Source of the DNA: Fen-1362 sp049516395
GTDB lineage: Bacteria > Planctomycetota > Phycisphaerae > Sedimentisphaerales > Anaerobacaceae
Assembly: GCA_049516395.1 (NCBI GenBank)
Contig: JBEKTD010000004.1
Location: 248,001-312,000 of the forward strand
DNA: 64,000 nt
Reading direction: 5' to 3'
In this document: positions 1-8,386 of the stretch, piece by piece
How the letters are laid out: every line of letters starts with the position of its first letter
Numbering within the stretch: position 1 is the stretch's first letter
Notes under the pieces: generated by a model
Databases searched by the model: none
The model's input: the letters and a program-made list of their open reading frames with translations, nothing else
What the model was told of the DNA's origin: nothing
Made by a program: the position numbers and the translations under genes

Positions 1-486
1 TTGTTTTCTAACGATATTCAAATCATCCTTCGGGATTTCTCCGTCATAGTCAATCGGTTGTCCCCCATGTTCCTCATCGAATACAAATGAGGTTGGCGGC
101 ATTTTCAAATCTCGCCCTTCACAAAAGCAGCGAATTGTCCCGTCTTGCTCCTCTTTGAAGATGCTCCGCTGTCTTACCAGGGCAGGCAACCTGCCGGCAA
201 AATCATATTCCTCCCATTTCTGCGGCTCATCGAAGGCGTTGGTTACGTCGTTATCAATAGCGACCACATCACAGCCAAGCGAATCAAGCACGTCGGTATC
301 CGGAAGAGCAAGCATTTGCCAGACATCGTGAATTTTAGGCCTGCGAGCAGGCAGCCCCAGTGCCTCAACAAGTTTTGGATACGCGAAAGCGCTGATGCCC
401 GTCGAACGCATACCGCCCAGGTCTTTAGGCAGCCGGTCGGGCCTGTTGAAATTGAGTGCCGCGACTACTCTTTCACGTGATTTCAT
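1..486 (-). CDS. UROD-family methyltransferase-like protein (partial, N-terminus)
   Basis: An open frame of 162 codons runs from ATG at 486 off the left edge. It opens MKSRERVVAALNFNRPDRLP, the usual first helix and loop of the uroporphyrinogen decarboxylase (UROD) superfamily, which includes the corrinoid methyltransferases MtaA and CmuA. The later stretch DSLGCDVVAID also fits. The RPDRLP form is more typical of the methyltransferase-like branch than of heme-pathway HemE; this is inference, because the catalytic core lies outside the window. The start overlaps the last 14 bases of gatB, so it is probably translated from the gat transcript. Two homocysteine methyltransferase modules elsewhere in the window make a one-carbon role plausible but unproven. 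Confidence 0.75.
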   Translation of the reverse strand, partial: MKSRERVVAALNFNRPDRLPKDLGGMRSTGISAFAYPKLVEALGLPARRPKIHDVWQMLALPDTDVLDSLGCDVVAIDNDVTNAFDEPQKWEEYDFAGRLPALVRQRSIFKEEQDGTIRCFCEGRDLKMPPTSFVFDEEHGGQPIDYDGEIPKDDLNIVRKQ

Positions 487-1948
487 TGCCAAGCTTCCTG
501 TCGAGAATTTCGGAAGCCACTTTGGGGTTTGCCCTGCCTTTTGTTTTTTGCATTATCTGGCCAAGCAGGAAGCCCTTTGCCTTGCCGCTTTTTTTCCCGC
601 CTTCTTTGAAATCCGCGACTGCCTGCGAGTTGCTTTTGAGCACCTCGTCAACGATTGCCTCAAGTTCGCCCGCGTCGCTTTTCTGAATCAGGTTCAGTTG
701 TTCAGCAAGTTCTCGCGGGGCTTTGCTTGTTTTAACCATTTCTTCTAATATGGAATTTGCGGCTGTTGCGCTGATTTCGCCTGTTTGCGCCATTTGGGCA
801 AGCTGGGCGACATCCGCGGCCTTCGGACCAAGTTCTGTGATAGCGCATCCGCGGGCATTTGCCAATTTTAATCCTACCTGTGTCAGCAGATTACACACGC
901 GTTTTGGTTCGCCACCTTCTTTCACCACCGACTCGAAGAAATCAGAGGTCGTGCGATCGATTGTCACGATACCTGCGTCATACCAACTCAAGCCATAATC
1001 TTTTATATATCTCGCCCATCTCTTCGCTGGCAACTCGCAAAGCCGGGATTTAATTTCGTTAAGCCACTGCTCATTGACCCGCACAGGCACCAAATCCGGG
1101 TCGGGGAAATATCGATAATCGTGTGCCTCTTCTTTTTCTCTTTGCAGGACCGTAACTTCCTTCGCGTCGTCCCAGCCGCGTGTGCTCTTGTTGCCCATCT
1201 CCATTGTTTCGCCGGTTTCGAGGAACCGGTCGAGCTGTCTGCCGATTTCATAGTTGATGCTGTTTTCCAGCGCCCTGAAGCTGTTGAGATTCTTCACTTC
1301 TACGATTGGCGTTTTGAATTGCTGGCCTGTGCGATTGATTACGAGATTCACATTTGGCTCGAAACGCATATGCCCTTTTTGCATATCAGCTTGTGAGACA
1401 CCTAAGTATCTAACTATCTTCCGTAATTCCTCTGCCAATTCACGCACTTCGACCGCACTGTTCATATCGGGCTCAGTGACAATCTCCATAAGCGGCGTTC
1501 CAGCCCGGTTCAAGTCCACCTGCGAAAAATTCCCCGCCGTATGCAGATTCTTTCCCGCATCTTCTTCTAAATGCACACGCCTTATTCTGATTTTTTTGAA
1601 TTCGCCGGTTTGCGTTGGTATCTCGATATAGCCGTTTAACGCCAGCGGCAAATCATACTGGCTTATCTGGTAATTTTTTGGCAAATCCGGGTAGTAGTAT
1701 CCTTTGCGGTCCCATTTGGTGAAAGACGGAATCTGACAATTAAGCGCAAGTCCAGCCAGTATCGAAAATTCCACCGCTTGCTTATTCATAACGGGCAGCG
1801 ACCCGGGCATACCGAGGCACACGGGGCATACCCTGCTGTTCGGCTCTGCGCCGAAAGCGAGCTCGCAGCCGCAGAACATCTTCGTCCGCGTGTAAAGCTG
1901 CACGTGAATCTCCAAACCCACCAAAACTTCGTAATCTACGTTAGCCAT
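473..1948 (-). CDS. gatB: Asp-tRNA(Asn)/Glu-tRNA(Gln) amidotransferase subunit B
   Basis: GatB activates misacylated Glu-tRNA(Gln) or Asp-tRNA(Asn) so that ammonia released by GatA can amidate it. The 491 residues match the usual family length. The N-terminus shows the GatB start (EVLVGLEIHVQL), the zinc-site region with CGC and CPVCLGMPGSLP, and the nucleotide-binding signatures HLEEDAGK and DLNRAGTPLMEIVTEPD. The C-terminal ~150 residues form the tRNA-binding YqeY-like helical domain. The order on this strand is gatC, esterase, gatA, orphan, gatB, so the three subunits share one direction but are not contiguous. The ATG at 1948 begins directly with the conserved fold. Its presence implies indirect charging of Gln and/or Asn tRNA in this organism. 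Confidence 0.97.
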   Translation of the reverse strand: MANVDYEVLVGLEIHVQLYTRTKMFCGCELAFGAEPNSRVCPVCLGMPGSLPVMNKQAVEFSILAGLALNCQIPSFTKWDRKGYYYPDLPKNYQISQYDLPLALNGYIEIPTQTGEFKKIRIRRVHLEEDAGKNLHTAGNFSQVDLNRAGTPLMEIVTEPDMNSAVEVRELAEELRKIVRYLGVSQADMQKGHMRFEPNVNLVINRTGQQFKTPIVEVKNLNSFRALENSINYEIGRQLDRFLETGETMEMGNKSTRGWDDAKEVTVLQREKEEAHDYRYFPDPDLVPVRVNEQWLNEIKSRLCELPAKRWARYIKDYGLSWYDAGIVTIDRTTSDFFESVVKEGGEPKRVCNLLTQVGLKLANARGCAITELGPKAADVAQLAQMAQTGEISATAANSILEEMVKTSKAPRELAEQLNLIQKSDAGELEAIVDEVLKSNSQAVADFKEGGKKSGKAKGFLLGQIMQKTKGRANPKVASEILDRKLGNEIT

Positions 1949-1953
1949 TTAAA

Positions 1954-1977
1954 TTAACCACGAATTAACACGAATTC
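1954..1977. repeat. ACCACGAA-type repeat, left copy of an inverted pair
   Basis: The sequence TTAACCACGAATTAACACGA lies between gatB and the 201-codon orphan gene. Its near-perfect inverted partner is at 2616-2637 on the other side of that gene, so the orphan sits between terminal inverted repeats of about 21 bp. Confidence 0.7.
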
Positions 1978-1983
1978 AACCGA

Positions 1984-2589
1984 TTAATTTCCTTTTTTAC
2001 AAATTTTGCTCTGAATTTTCCCAAGTAATTTTCCATAAAAAGGTTCATACTTGATCTGCAAGGCCTTCATATCATCATAAGTATTTTTCGAAAAACTTCC
2101 GTTTTCACGCGTATTTTGAAATACCTTTACAAAGGCACTTCCAATGTTCTCGTTTTCATATATTATTTTATCACTGTTGTCTGATATAAGTCTAAAGACA
2201 AATTTGTCCTTTTGAGCATTATTCATTGGATTACTATTTCTATCTCGATATAAGTCAGGGAAAACAGCAAGCAATTTTTGGTTTCTAATCATGATGAATC
2301 TATGTACAAGTTTTTGCCCGGGAAGCGTGCTCCCTTCCCTGTCTCTGACAAAGAAACTTATCGAGCCATGAGAGGGATTATATATCCAAATTTTATATGG
2401 CGGTATTTCAACATCGCCCCGGTTGGTTATTGTAAAATCATAACCTTCATCAATGCCCCCAATAGTTCTATCAAGGAACTCGCCGCAAGAAATATCTAAT
2501 TTGGGACGCCGTTCATACTGACGCCACAACCGGTCTGCGATAACGCTTAAAATAGCTCCAAGTATCAAACCTATGATAAATAATATCAT
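1984..2589 (-). CDS. Membrane-anchored hypothetical protein (AT-rich orphan)
   Basis: The 201-residue product starts with one hydrophobic helix (about residues 2-18, MILFIIGLILGAIL) followed by a basic stretch (RLWRQYERRPK), predicting an N-in anchor. The rest is soluble. Residues ~30-110 look beta-rich, with DFTITNRGDVEIPPYKIWIY resembling an immunoglobulin-like or CARDB-type strand pattern. The C-terminal part is charged and helical. I do not recognise the family. The gene is clearly more AT-rich than the flanking gat genes and lies between inverted copies of an ACCACGAA repeat (1954-1977 and 2616-2637). That suggests it was inserted into the gat operon rather than being part of it. Gaps to gatA and gatB are about 55 and 35 bp. 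Confidence 0.7.
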   Translation of the reverse strand: MILFIIGLILGAILSVIADRLWRQYERRPKLDISCGEFLDRTIGGIDEGYDFTITNRGDVEIPPYKIWIYNPSHGSISFFVRDREGSTLPGQKLVHRFIMIRNQKLLAVFPDLYRDRNSNPMNNAQKDKFVFRLISDNSDKIIYENENIGSAFVKVFQNTRENGSFSKNTYDDMKALQIKYEPFYGKLLGKIQSKICKKGN

Positions 2590-2615
2590 ACCACAACTAT
2601 TTCTTTAATATTCTA

Positions 2616-2637
2616 CTTCGTGTCTATTCGTGGTTAA
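2616..2637. repeat. ACCACGAA-type repeat, right inverted copy
   Basis: CTTCGTGTCTATTCGTGGTT is the reverse complement, with about two mismatches, of the copy at 1954-1977. Together the two copies bracket the orphan gene at 1984-2589. Confidence 0.7.
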
Positions 2638-2644
2638 CTGTCTT

Positions 2645-4105
2645 CTATATATCTGGTCTTGCACGATGCCAGTCAGTTTGCTTTTCATACATCTGCGCTA
2701 TTCGCAACAGCTTTTCCTCGCTGAACGCCGGCGACAGTATTTGCAGGCCGATTGGCAGTTGCTTGTCGTCGAAACCGCAGGGGATGCTTATGCCCGGTAT
2801 GCCCGCTAAATTCGCCGCTATTGTGTAAATGTCCGACAGGTACATCTTCAGCGGGTCATCGACCTTTTCGCCTATTTTGAATGCGGTAGTGGGGGCGACG
2901 GGCATCATAATGCAGTCGCATTTTTCAAATGCCCGCACAAAATCGCCGCGTATCAGGTTCCGCACCTTCAGGGCCTTCAAATAGTAAGCGTCGTAGTAGC
3001 CGCTCGATAGTGCGTATGTACCTAACATTATCCGGCGTTTGACTTCTTTGCCGAAACCCTCGGCGCGTGATTTTGTATAAACTTCGATGTAGTCATTCGG
3101 GTTTTGTGTCCTGTGCCCGTAATGCACGCCGTCATATCTTGCCAGGTTGCTCGATGCCTCAGCGGTCGCGACCATATAGTAGGCTGCTATCGCGTAATCT
3201 AGGTGGGGCATATCAATTTCGACTATAGTGCCCCCAAGTTTTTTATAGGTTTGTATCGCCTCGTCGATTGCCTTTCGCACCTGCTCATCAGCCCCGGCAT
3301 TAAAACTGGATGCTATGCCAATTTTTAATCCTTTCACCGGCTCATCCAATTTCGCGAGGTAATCAGTAACCGGCGAGGTTTTTTCATCGACGCTGGTGCT
3401 GTCAGCCGGGTCGTGGCCTGCGATAACATTCAACATCAAGGCGCAATCCTCAACTGTTTGCGTAATTGGCCCAATCTGGTCCAAACTCGAACCATAAGCA
3501 ACAAGACCGTATCGCGATACACGTCCGTATGTTGGCTTCAATCCAACAACGCCGCATAAACTTGCGGGCTGCCTTATTGAGCCGCCCGTATCCGAACCGA
3601 GTGCGGCGTAACAAAGGCCCGCTGCTACCGCCGCTGTTGACCCGCCGGAGCTGCCTCCCGGAACACGTTTCGTATCCCACGGGTTTACAGTTTGCTTCAG
3701 CCCCGAATTTTCGGTACTCGAACCCATCGCGAATTCGTCGAGGTTTGTCTTGCCGATTATTACCGCGTCTGCTGCTAACAATTTTTCAACCACAGTCGCA
3801 TTATATGGTGCGTGAAAATTGGCTAATATTTTCGATGCGCACGTCGTCGTCCCAAATGTCGTGCACATATTATCCTTTATCGCGACCGGCACGCCGGCTA
3901 ATTGCCCGACTTTTTGCCACGCGGCGATACGCTTGTCAATCTCGGCTGCACGGGCAATCGCCTGCTCTTCGAAGGTGCTTATATACGCCCCGAGAATCGG
4001 CTCTATCTTTGCTATGCGAGCAAAGACCGCTTTTGTCGCCTCGACGCTGCTGGTCTGGCGGGCTGCAATCTTATCCCGTAATTGTTTGGCGCTTTGCCAA
4101 TCCAT
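2645..4105 (-). CDS. gatA: Asp-tRNA(Asn)/Glu-tRNA(Gln) amidotransferase subunit A
   Basis: GatA is the amidase-signature subunit that hydrolyses glutamine and passes ammonia to GatB. The 486 residues match the family. The Ser-cisSer-Lys triad is visible: the lysine in PVAIKDNM (~residue 76), the cis-serine in PGGSSGGSTAAVAAG and the nucleophile serine in SDTGGSIRQPAS. LKPTYGRVSRYGLVAYGSSL is the conserved segment after the nucleophile. The C-terminus with ANLAGIPGISIPCGF and LPIGLQIL is typical. The start follows the esterase stop by about 10 bp, so it is cotranscribed with gatC and the esterase. Confidence 0.97.
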   Translation of the reverse strand: MDWQSAKQLRDKIAARQTSSVEATKAVFARIAKIEPILGAYISTFEEQAIARAAEIDKRIAAWQKVGQLAGVPVAIKDNMCTTFGTTTCASKILANFHAPYNATVVEKLLAADAVIIGKTNLDEFAMGSSTENSGLKQTVNPWDTKRVPGGSSGGSTAAVAAGLCYAALGSDTGGSIRQPASLCGVVGLKPTYGRVSRYGLVAYGSSLDQIGPITQTVEDCALMLNVIAGHDPADSTSVDEKTSPVTDYLAKLDEPVKGLKIGIASSFNAGADEQVRKAIDEAIQTYKKLGGTIVEIDMPHLDYAIAAYYMVATAEASSNLARYDGVHYGHRTQNPNDYIEVYTKSRAEGFGKEVKRRIMLGTYALSSGYYDAYYLKALKVRNLIRGDFVRAFEKCDCIMMPVAPTTAFKIGEKVDDPLKMYLSDIYTIAANLAGIPGISIPCGFDDKQLPIGLQILSPAFSEEKLLRIAQMYEKQTDWHRARPDI

Positions 4106-4115
4106 TGCGAATCTG

Positions 4116-4877
4116 TTACTTTTTCCTGTCGCTTATCTTGTGTGACAAGAACCACTGATAAAGTTCCGGATTATTGTAAGTTTCGGTCCACGAGTCGTGG
4201 TCGGCCTCAGGATAAACCGTCAGCTTTGCGTCTCCGCCCGCCTTCTTGACAGCATCTACCATTTCCTGCGACCTTACCAGGGGCACAGTATTGTCCTTTG
4301 CGCCGTGAAATGCCCAGACGGGGACTTTTTTAAGCCGATACCCGAGATATCGTTCACTGCCGCCGCATATCGGCGCGATGGCCGCGAACCGATTCGGATA
4401 TTCGATTGCCAGTGTCCACGTTCCGAATCCGCCCATACTCAGACCTGTCAGGTAAACCCTGTCGGTATCGACATGGTATTTTGCCTCAATTTCATCTAGC
4501 AAAGTTATCAGGAGGTCGGTTTTTTCCGGCCACCACATATCATTGGGGCACTGGGGAGAGACGATGATAAAATCAAAGCTTTTGCCCTGCGCAATCATCT
4601 TGGGAGGCCCGTGTTTTTTGACAACTTCCAGGTTGCTTCCTCTTTCTCCCGCGCCGTGTAAAAACATTATCAGAGGCCATTTTTTGTCGCCCTTATCGTA
4701 ATTAGCGGGCAAATACAGCAAATAATTACAGTCCATTACTTGCACAAATTTTTTATTAAGTGTTTGCCTGCTCTGCCTGCCGGCCTTTTCGGATTTATCG
4801 CCCATTGTTGTTCCGCACCCAACACAAATCATTAACCACAAACACACCAAACCTTGCGCAAACCGTCCTGTACTCAT
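4116..4877 (-). CDS. Lipoprotein alpha/beta-hydrolase (esterase) of the PHB depolymerase/feruloyl esterase type
   Basis: The 253-residue product begins with a lipoprotein-type signal (LVCLWLMICVGCG, lipobox cysteine about residue 21), so it should be a membrane-attached envelope protein. The mature part has an alpha/beta-hydrolase layout: oxyanion strand FLHGAGERG, nucleophile elbow GLSMGGFG, acid loop FHGAKDNTVP and catalytic histidine in PEADHDSW. These four motifs place it with small secreted carbohydrate-ester hydrolases and prolyl-oligopeptidase-like esterases. The substrate cannot be read from sequence. It lies between gatC and gatA with short gaps, an odd insertion into an amidotransferase operon with no obvious functional link. 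Confidence 0.85.
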   Translation of the reverse strand: MSTGRFAQGLVCLWLMICVGCGTTMGDKSEKAGRQSRQTLNKKFVQVMDCNYLLYLPANYDKGDKKWPLIMFLHGAGERGSNLEVVKKHGPPKMIAQGKSFDFIIVSPQCPNDMWWPEKTDLLITLLDEIEAKYHVDTDRVYLTGLSMGGFGTWTLAIEYPNRFAAIAPICGGSERYLGYRLKKVPVWAFHGAKDNTVPLVRSQEMVDAVKKAGGDAKLTVYPEADHDSWTETYNNPELYQWFLSHKISDRKK

Positions 4878-4921
4878 AAGCTCTCCTGTAAATTAAATCA
4901 TCAATCATAAATAATAAGTAA

Positions 4922-5221
4922 TTATGGTTCTTCGAGAATTTTTGGCACTTTGAAAAATGCGCCATCCTGCTCCGGCGCGTTTGCCAGGGTTTTTTCTGTT
5001 CCCAGAGATTTTTTTACGATATCATCGCGGAAGACATTATTTACCGGCAGGCAGTGCGCCATCGGCTCAACGCCTTCGGTGTTCAGCGTATTCATTCTCT
5101 CAACGTAGTCGATGATGGCGTTCAGTTGCCCCGCGAACTCCTCTATCTCCGCGCCGCTGAGGTCCAGCCGGGCCAGTTTGGCGACCTTTTTCACCTGTGA
5201 TTTGTCTATTTTTTTGTCCAT
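4922..5221 (-). CDS. gatC: Asp-tRNA(Asn)/Glu-tRNA(Gln) amidotransferase subunit C
   Basis: GatC is the small subunit that wraps around GatA and helps its fold and docking with GatB. The 99-residue product shows the standard pattern VKKVAKLARLDLSGAEIEEF, then IIDYVERMNTLNTEGVEPMAH, and ends near FFKVPKIL. I start it at the ATG at 5221; an in-frame TTG at 5230 would add three residues but has no better ribosome site. It is the first gene after the rpmB terminator, so a gat promoter probably lies in the short gap at 5222-5296. Confidence 0.95.
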   Translation of the reverse strand: MDKKIDKSQVKKVAKLARLDLSGAEIEEFAGQLNAIIDYVERMNTLNTEGVEPMAHCLPVNNVFRDDIVKKSLGTEKTLANAPEQDGAFFKVPKILEEP

Positions 5222-5233
5222 ACAGCCCAAACT

Positions 5234-5267
5234 AAATAAAAAGAGCGAGGCGCAGCCCGCCTCGCTC
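5234..5267 (-). terminator. Rho-independent terminator after rpmB
   Basis: A perfect 10-bp stem (5243-5252 with 5258-5267, GAGCGAGGCG arm) and a 5-base loop are followed on the minus strand by a T-rich run (5242 down to 5234). It sits between rpmB and gatC, separating the two transcripts. Confidence 0.9.
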
Positions 5268-5296
5268 AGAAAGCTTCTTCGGCCAAACCACTCCCG

Positions 5297-5563
5297 TTAA
5301 CTGGCCTTCTTCTCGGCGGGTTTGTAGTTGCGTTTCAGCCGTTTCTGAACAAGCCCCATCTTAATCGCCTTGGTCGATACCCTTATCCGAGTTACCTTGC
5401 CATCGACAATCGCGTGAACCTTCTGGATATTCGGCTTGAACTTTCTTCTGGTGATACCGGTAATCTTGCGACCGACGCCGCCTAAGTACTTGGCCTTACC
5501 ACGACGGGCAATCTTGTTGCCGAACGATACTCTTTTGCCCGTATAATGACATTCTCTTGACAT
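5297..5563 (-). CDS. rpmB: 50S ribosomal protein L28
   Basis: The 88-residue basic protein begins MSRECHYTGKRVSFGNK, the typical L28 start with the C-x-x-TGK motif. It continues with RRKFKPNIQKVHAIVDGK and RIRVSTKAIKMGL, matching the family throughout. The extended C-terminal tail (QKRLKRNYKPAEKKAS) is lysine-rich. It is a single-gene unit closed by a strong terminator. Confidence 0.95.
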   Translation of the reverse strand: MSRECHYTGKRVSFGNKIARRGKAKYLGGVGRKITGITRRKFKPNIQKVHAIVDGKVTRIRVSTKAIKMGLVQKRLKRNYKPAEKKAS

Positions 5564-5781
5564 CTAAACATACTCCTTTGCGAAAAAACGCTGCTATTTA
5601 TATCTATACGCTCATACTGCCTTTGAAACGAAGAATTATAGCAACTGCCGATGTGTTTGGCAATGATGATTTTCCTCAGTTTTCAGTTTTCTGTATTCTG
5701 TCCTCGTTAAGTGTCGTTTTTGTTGCAATATCCTGTTGCTGCGTGTAGAATACGCCTTTACGGTTCAGTTTGACCGTTATA

Positions 5782-5856
5782 CGGGGTGTAGCTCAGCTTG
5801 GCTAGAGCGCTTGGTTTGGGACCAAGAGGCCGCTGGTTCGAATCCAGTCACCCCGA
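5782..5856 (+). tRNA. tRNA-Pro (anticodon TGG)
   Basis: A full cloverleaf folds: acceptor CGGGGTG/CACCCCG, D-arm with GCTC/GAGC, anticodon loop containing TGG, T-arm with GGTTCGAATCC, discriminator A at 5856. CCA is not encoded. Confidence 0.95.
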
Positions 5857-5952
5857 TTTTTGTTTCCTCTTTGAGGCAATCTGAGAAGGGTTGCTTTTAA
5901 ACCGGAAGTGTTAATATTATTATTGCCGCTTTTACCAGGTATAATTTTGTGC

Positions 5953-5989
5953 AAAAAAAAGGGCTGCGAAATTGTTCCCCGCAGCCCTT
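5953..5989 (-). terminator. Rho-independent terminator after the GH5 gene
   Basis: An 8-10 bp stem (GGGCTGCG at 5961-5968 with CGCAGCCC at 5980-5987) is followed on the minus strand by eight T residues (complement of 5953-5960). It lies about 20 bp past the stop of the gene at 6010-8100. Confidence 0.9.
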
Positions 5990-6009
5990 AATCAACAAGC
6001 CGTTTTTTG

Positions 6010-8100
6010 TTATTTACATCCGAGGGTTTGCATCAATTTCTGAATTGCATCCGCCATATTCACGGTTCCGGCGCCTTCCACGTGGTCGGACGATGTGTTT
6101 GTGCTGTTGAAGTATTTTTGAACTTTTGTCAGTTGTCTGCAGGCCAGCGTGGATTTTCCGCGGTTAATCGATGACTGAGCCGACTGAATCATATTTCTCA
6201 GGATGTTCAGGTGGTAATCGGGGCGTGAAGAATTTTTGCTCACCCATTGCAGTGAACCTTCTTTGACGTATTCGTCGAATAAGGCCAGGATGCCGGTTAT
6301 CTGCGAAGAGGGCGTCAAAGATGACAATACGCCTTTGGCGCTTAGCGGAATTTGAACAACAGGGGTACTCGCGTCGGAACTGTTAATCTGAAGCACGGCT
6401 GAGTTGTTACCATAAGCCGTTGGGCTATAGGCCGTTTCCATATTTAAAGTTTCACCCGGCTGAATGGTTGTTGATAGCGGCGGCAGGGAGGCAAACGCAA
6501 AGTCCGTATTGATGCCGATGCCGGTGATTATAAGCGGGCCGGAGCCGGTATTTGAAATATGCACAGTAAGCCCAGTCGATTGTCCAAGCGTAATTTCTCC
6601 GAAATTAAAGCTTGTTGGGGATACCCCAATTTTACCTGGTGACAGAGGCGATAATATGCCTTTGGCGCTTAGCGGAATTTGAACTACAGGATTATTCGCG
6701 TCGGAACTGTTAATCTGGAGCACAGCCGAGTTGTTACCGTAAACCGTTGGGCTATAGGCCGTTTCCATATTTAAGGTTTCACCCGGCTGAATGGTTGTCG
6801 ATGACAGCAGCAGCGATGTAAACGCAAAGTCCGTCTTAATTCCTGCGCCGGAGATTGTAAGCGGGGCGCATCCCGTATTTGAAATACCAACAGTAAGTAC
6901 TTGTGATTTTCCAAGCTCGATTTCTCCGAAGTTTAAGCTCGGCGAGGATAAAACGATTTTGCCGCCACAGGGCTGGTTGGCGTTTCTCTTTGCGTAAAGT
7001 GTGTCTTTTACGAAACCTCCCATTTCGCCTTCTCCAATACGAAGAGGCCATGGGCCTGGCGGGTTCGACCAATTATTGGGGTCAGGGTTAAAGAACATAG
7101 GTGGACCCCAGTTATAGCTCGCCACCCAGGCGGAATTGCTGATTCCGAGTCCTTCGATAAAGTCCATCAATGGCTGTCCATATTGGGTAATTGTGCCGTT
7201 GAGCTGGTCGGTAGGATCAGGGTTATTACTTTGGCTGAATCCCCATTCCGTCATCATAACAGGATAGACGGCGGCACAGGATGTTATCTCATCCTGATAA
7301 CTTCTCCCAAAATACTGATAACTGTTCGACCACCACCAGTTATAAAAATGGCCGGGATAAATGTGCGAGACATAGACGATGTTGTTTCCATCTATTGGAT
7401 TATCGACGATTGGCTTGAGTATCTGGGCGTAGTTCGAGCCAGCCACAAGGATGAGATTTTTGGGAGCATAAGTCCGCACGATATTGACCCATGTCTGCAT
7501 ATCCTGCCTTACACTGAGCCAGTCATTGACGTCGGTGTTATTAAAAATCCAGTCGTTGTACAGGTCATTCATCGGCTCATTGAAAAGCTCGAAAAGGACG
7601 TGCGAATCATTTGCGAATTTGGGCGCTATATATTCCCAGAACTGACTTGTTGAATCGACGTGGTCGTATGTGTTGGCGACATAATGCCAGTCGATGATTA
7701 CATAAACGTCCTTGGATTTACAGTAATCGACGACAGGCCTCAGAAGGTCGTAATAAAAAGAACAGTTCGTAGGGTCAAATGGTACCGGCCAGCCATATCC
7801 TACTGAATCGGGGGGGGTGATGTTAATCCTGAATACTTTTGGATACCAGCCGGGAGAGTTGCCCTGAGTGTCGGTTTTGTCTGTAAGCCGGTCAATCATC
7901 GCAATGGCCCCGCCATGCCAGTTATCGAGAAAGCCAAGGTCAATAAAATCGACGCCTCTCAGAATAACGACGTTGCCCATAGGGTCTTTGATTTGGTTTC
8001 CGTCCGTGTGTAGCCATGGAGTACCGGCATATACCGGTGCGGCTGAACAAACCAGCAGGATTGCCGACGCAGTAAGAGATATGATTGTATTTGTCTTCAT
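6010..8100 (-). CDS. Secreted GH5-type glycoside hydrolase with two ASH-like domains
   Basis: The 696-residue product has a Sec signal peptide (MKTNTIISLTASAILLVCSA, cleavage near VYA-GT), then a GH5 TIM barrel (~residues 30-375). Start motif ILRGVDF, acid/base glutamate in FELFNEP, VSHIYPGHF, and the nucleophile in MMTEWGFS are all present, so it should cleave beta-glycans outside the cytoplasm. Two consecutive ~100-residue beta domains follow, each with LNFGEI/FNFGEI, ISNTG, TIQPGETLNMETAYSP and VVQIPLSAKG, resembling ASPM-SPD2-Hydin-type modules; they are close duplicates. A helical ~90-residue tail follows. I moved the start 22 codons in, to ATG 8100, because AGGAGG stands 9 bases upstream and the signal peptide begins there. 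Confidence 0.9.
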   Translation of the reverse strand: MKTNTIISLTASAILLVCSAAPVYAGTPWLHTDGNQIKDPMGNVVILRGVDFIDLGFLDNWHGGAIAMIDRLTDKTDTQGNSPGWYPKVFRINITPPDSVGYGWPVPFDPTNCSFYYDLLRPVVDYCKSKDVYVIIDWHYVANTYDHVDSTSQFWEYIAPKFANDSHVLFELFNEPMNDLYNDWIFNNTDVNDWLSVRQDMQTWVNIVRTYAPKNLILVAGSNYAQILKPIVDNPIDGNNIVYVSHIYPGHFYNWWWSNSYQYFGRSYQDEITSCAAVYPVMMTEWGFSQSNNPDPTDQLNGTITQYGQPLMDFIEGLGISNSAWVASYNWGPPMFFNPDPNNWSNPPGPWPLRIGEGEMGGFVKDTLYAKRNANQPCGGKIVLSSPSLNFGEIELGKSQVLTVGISNTGCAPLTISGAGIKTDFAFTSLLLSSTTIQPGETLNMETAYSPTVYGNNSAVLQINSSDANNPVVQIPLSAKGILSPLSPGKIGVSPTSFNFGEITLGQSTGLTVHISNTGSGPLIITGIGINTDFAFASLPPLSTTIQPGETLNMETAYSPTAYGNNSAVLQINSSDASTPVVQIPLSAKGVLSSLTPSSQITGILALFDEYVKEGSLQWVSKNSSRPDYHLNILRNMIQSAQSSINRGKSTLACRQLTKVQKYFNSTNTSSDHVEGAGTVNMADAIQKLMQTLGCK

Positions 8101-8109
8101 TGCCCTTAA

Positions 8110-8115
8110 CCTCCT
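8110..8115 (-). promoter_or_regulatory. Ribosome binding site deciding the GH5 start
   Basis: AGGAGG on the minus strand, 9 bases before ATG 8100, supports this start over the longer open frame beginning at 8166. Confidence 0.85.
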
Positions 8116-8240
8116 AAAAAATGGCGTTTTGACATCACCTTTACGAATCACCGACAAAGCCGACAATTCACTCCTCTTTTGCTTTTCCGGATGATGTCCG
8201 GCCTTGTCGTTGTTCTTGGCTTATCCTCTAAAACGAACTA

Positions 8241-8269
8241 ATTATAGCAAAGGTCTTGTTTCCTGTAAA
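8241..8269 (-). promoter_or_regulatory. Sigma-70-like promoter for the GH5 gene
   Basis: TTTACA (8264-8269), a 17-base spacer and a perfect TATAAT (8241-8246) on the minus strand predict a start near 8233. This leaves a leader of about 130 nt, containing a small CCGGACATCATCCGG hairpin, before the GH5 start. Confidence 0.7.
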
Positions 8270-8386
8270 GGTATTTTTGAGATGTTGAGGTATTGCCTCC
8301 GTGGGATAATTAGAGTAATTTGACCATCGGTTTGAAGGCGGCGACGGGGATAAGAGCCGGGTCTTGGCCTAAAAGGAGAAGAGAAT

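Noticed and set aside
3466..4158. 230-codon plus-strand frame opposite gatA
   Set aside because: Arg/Leu-rich antisense shadow of gatA.
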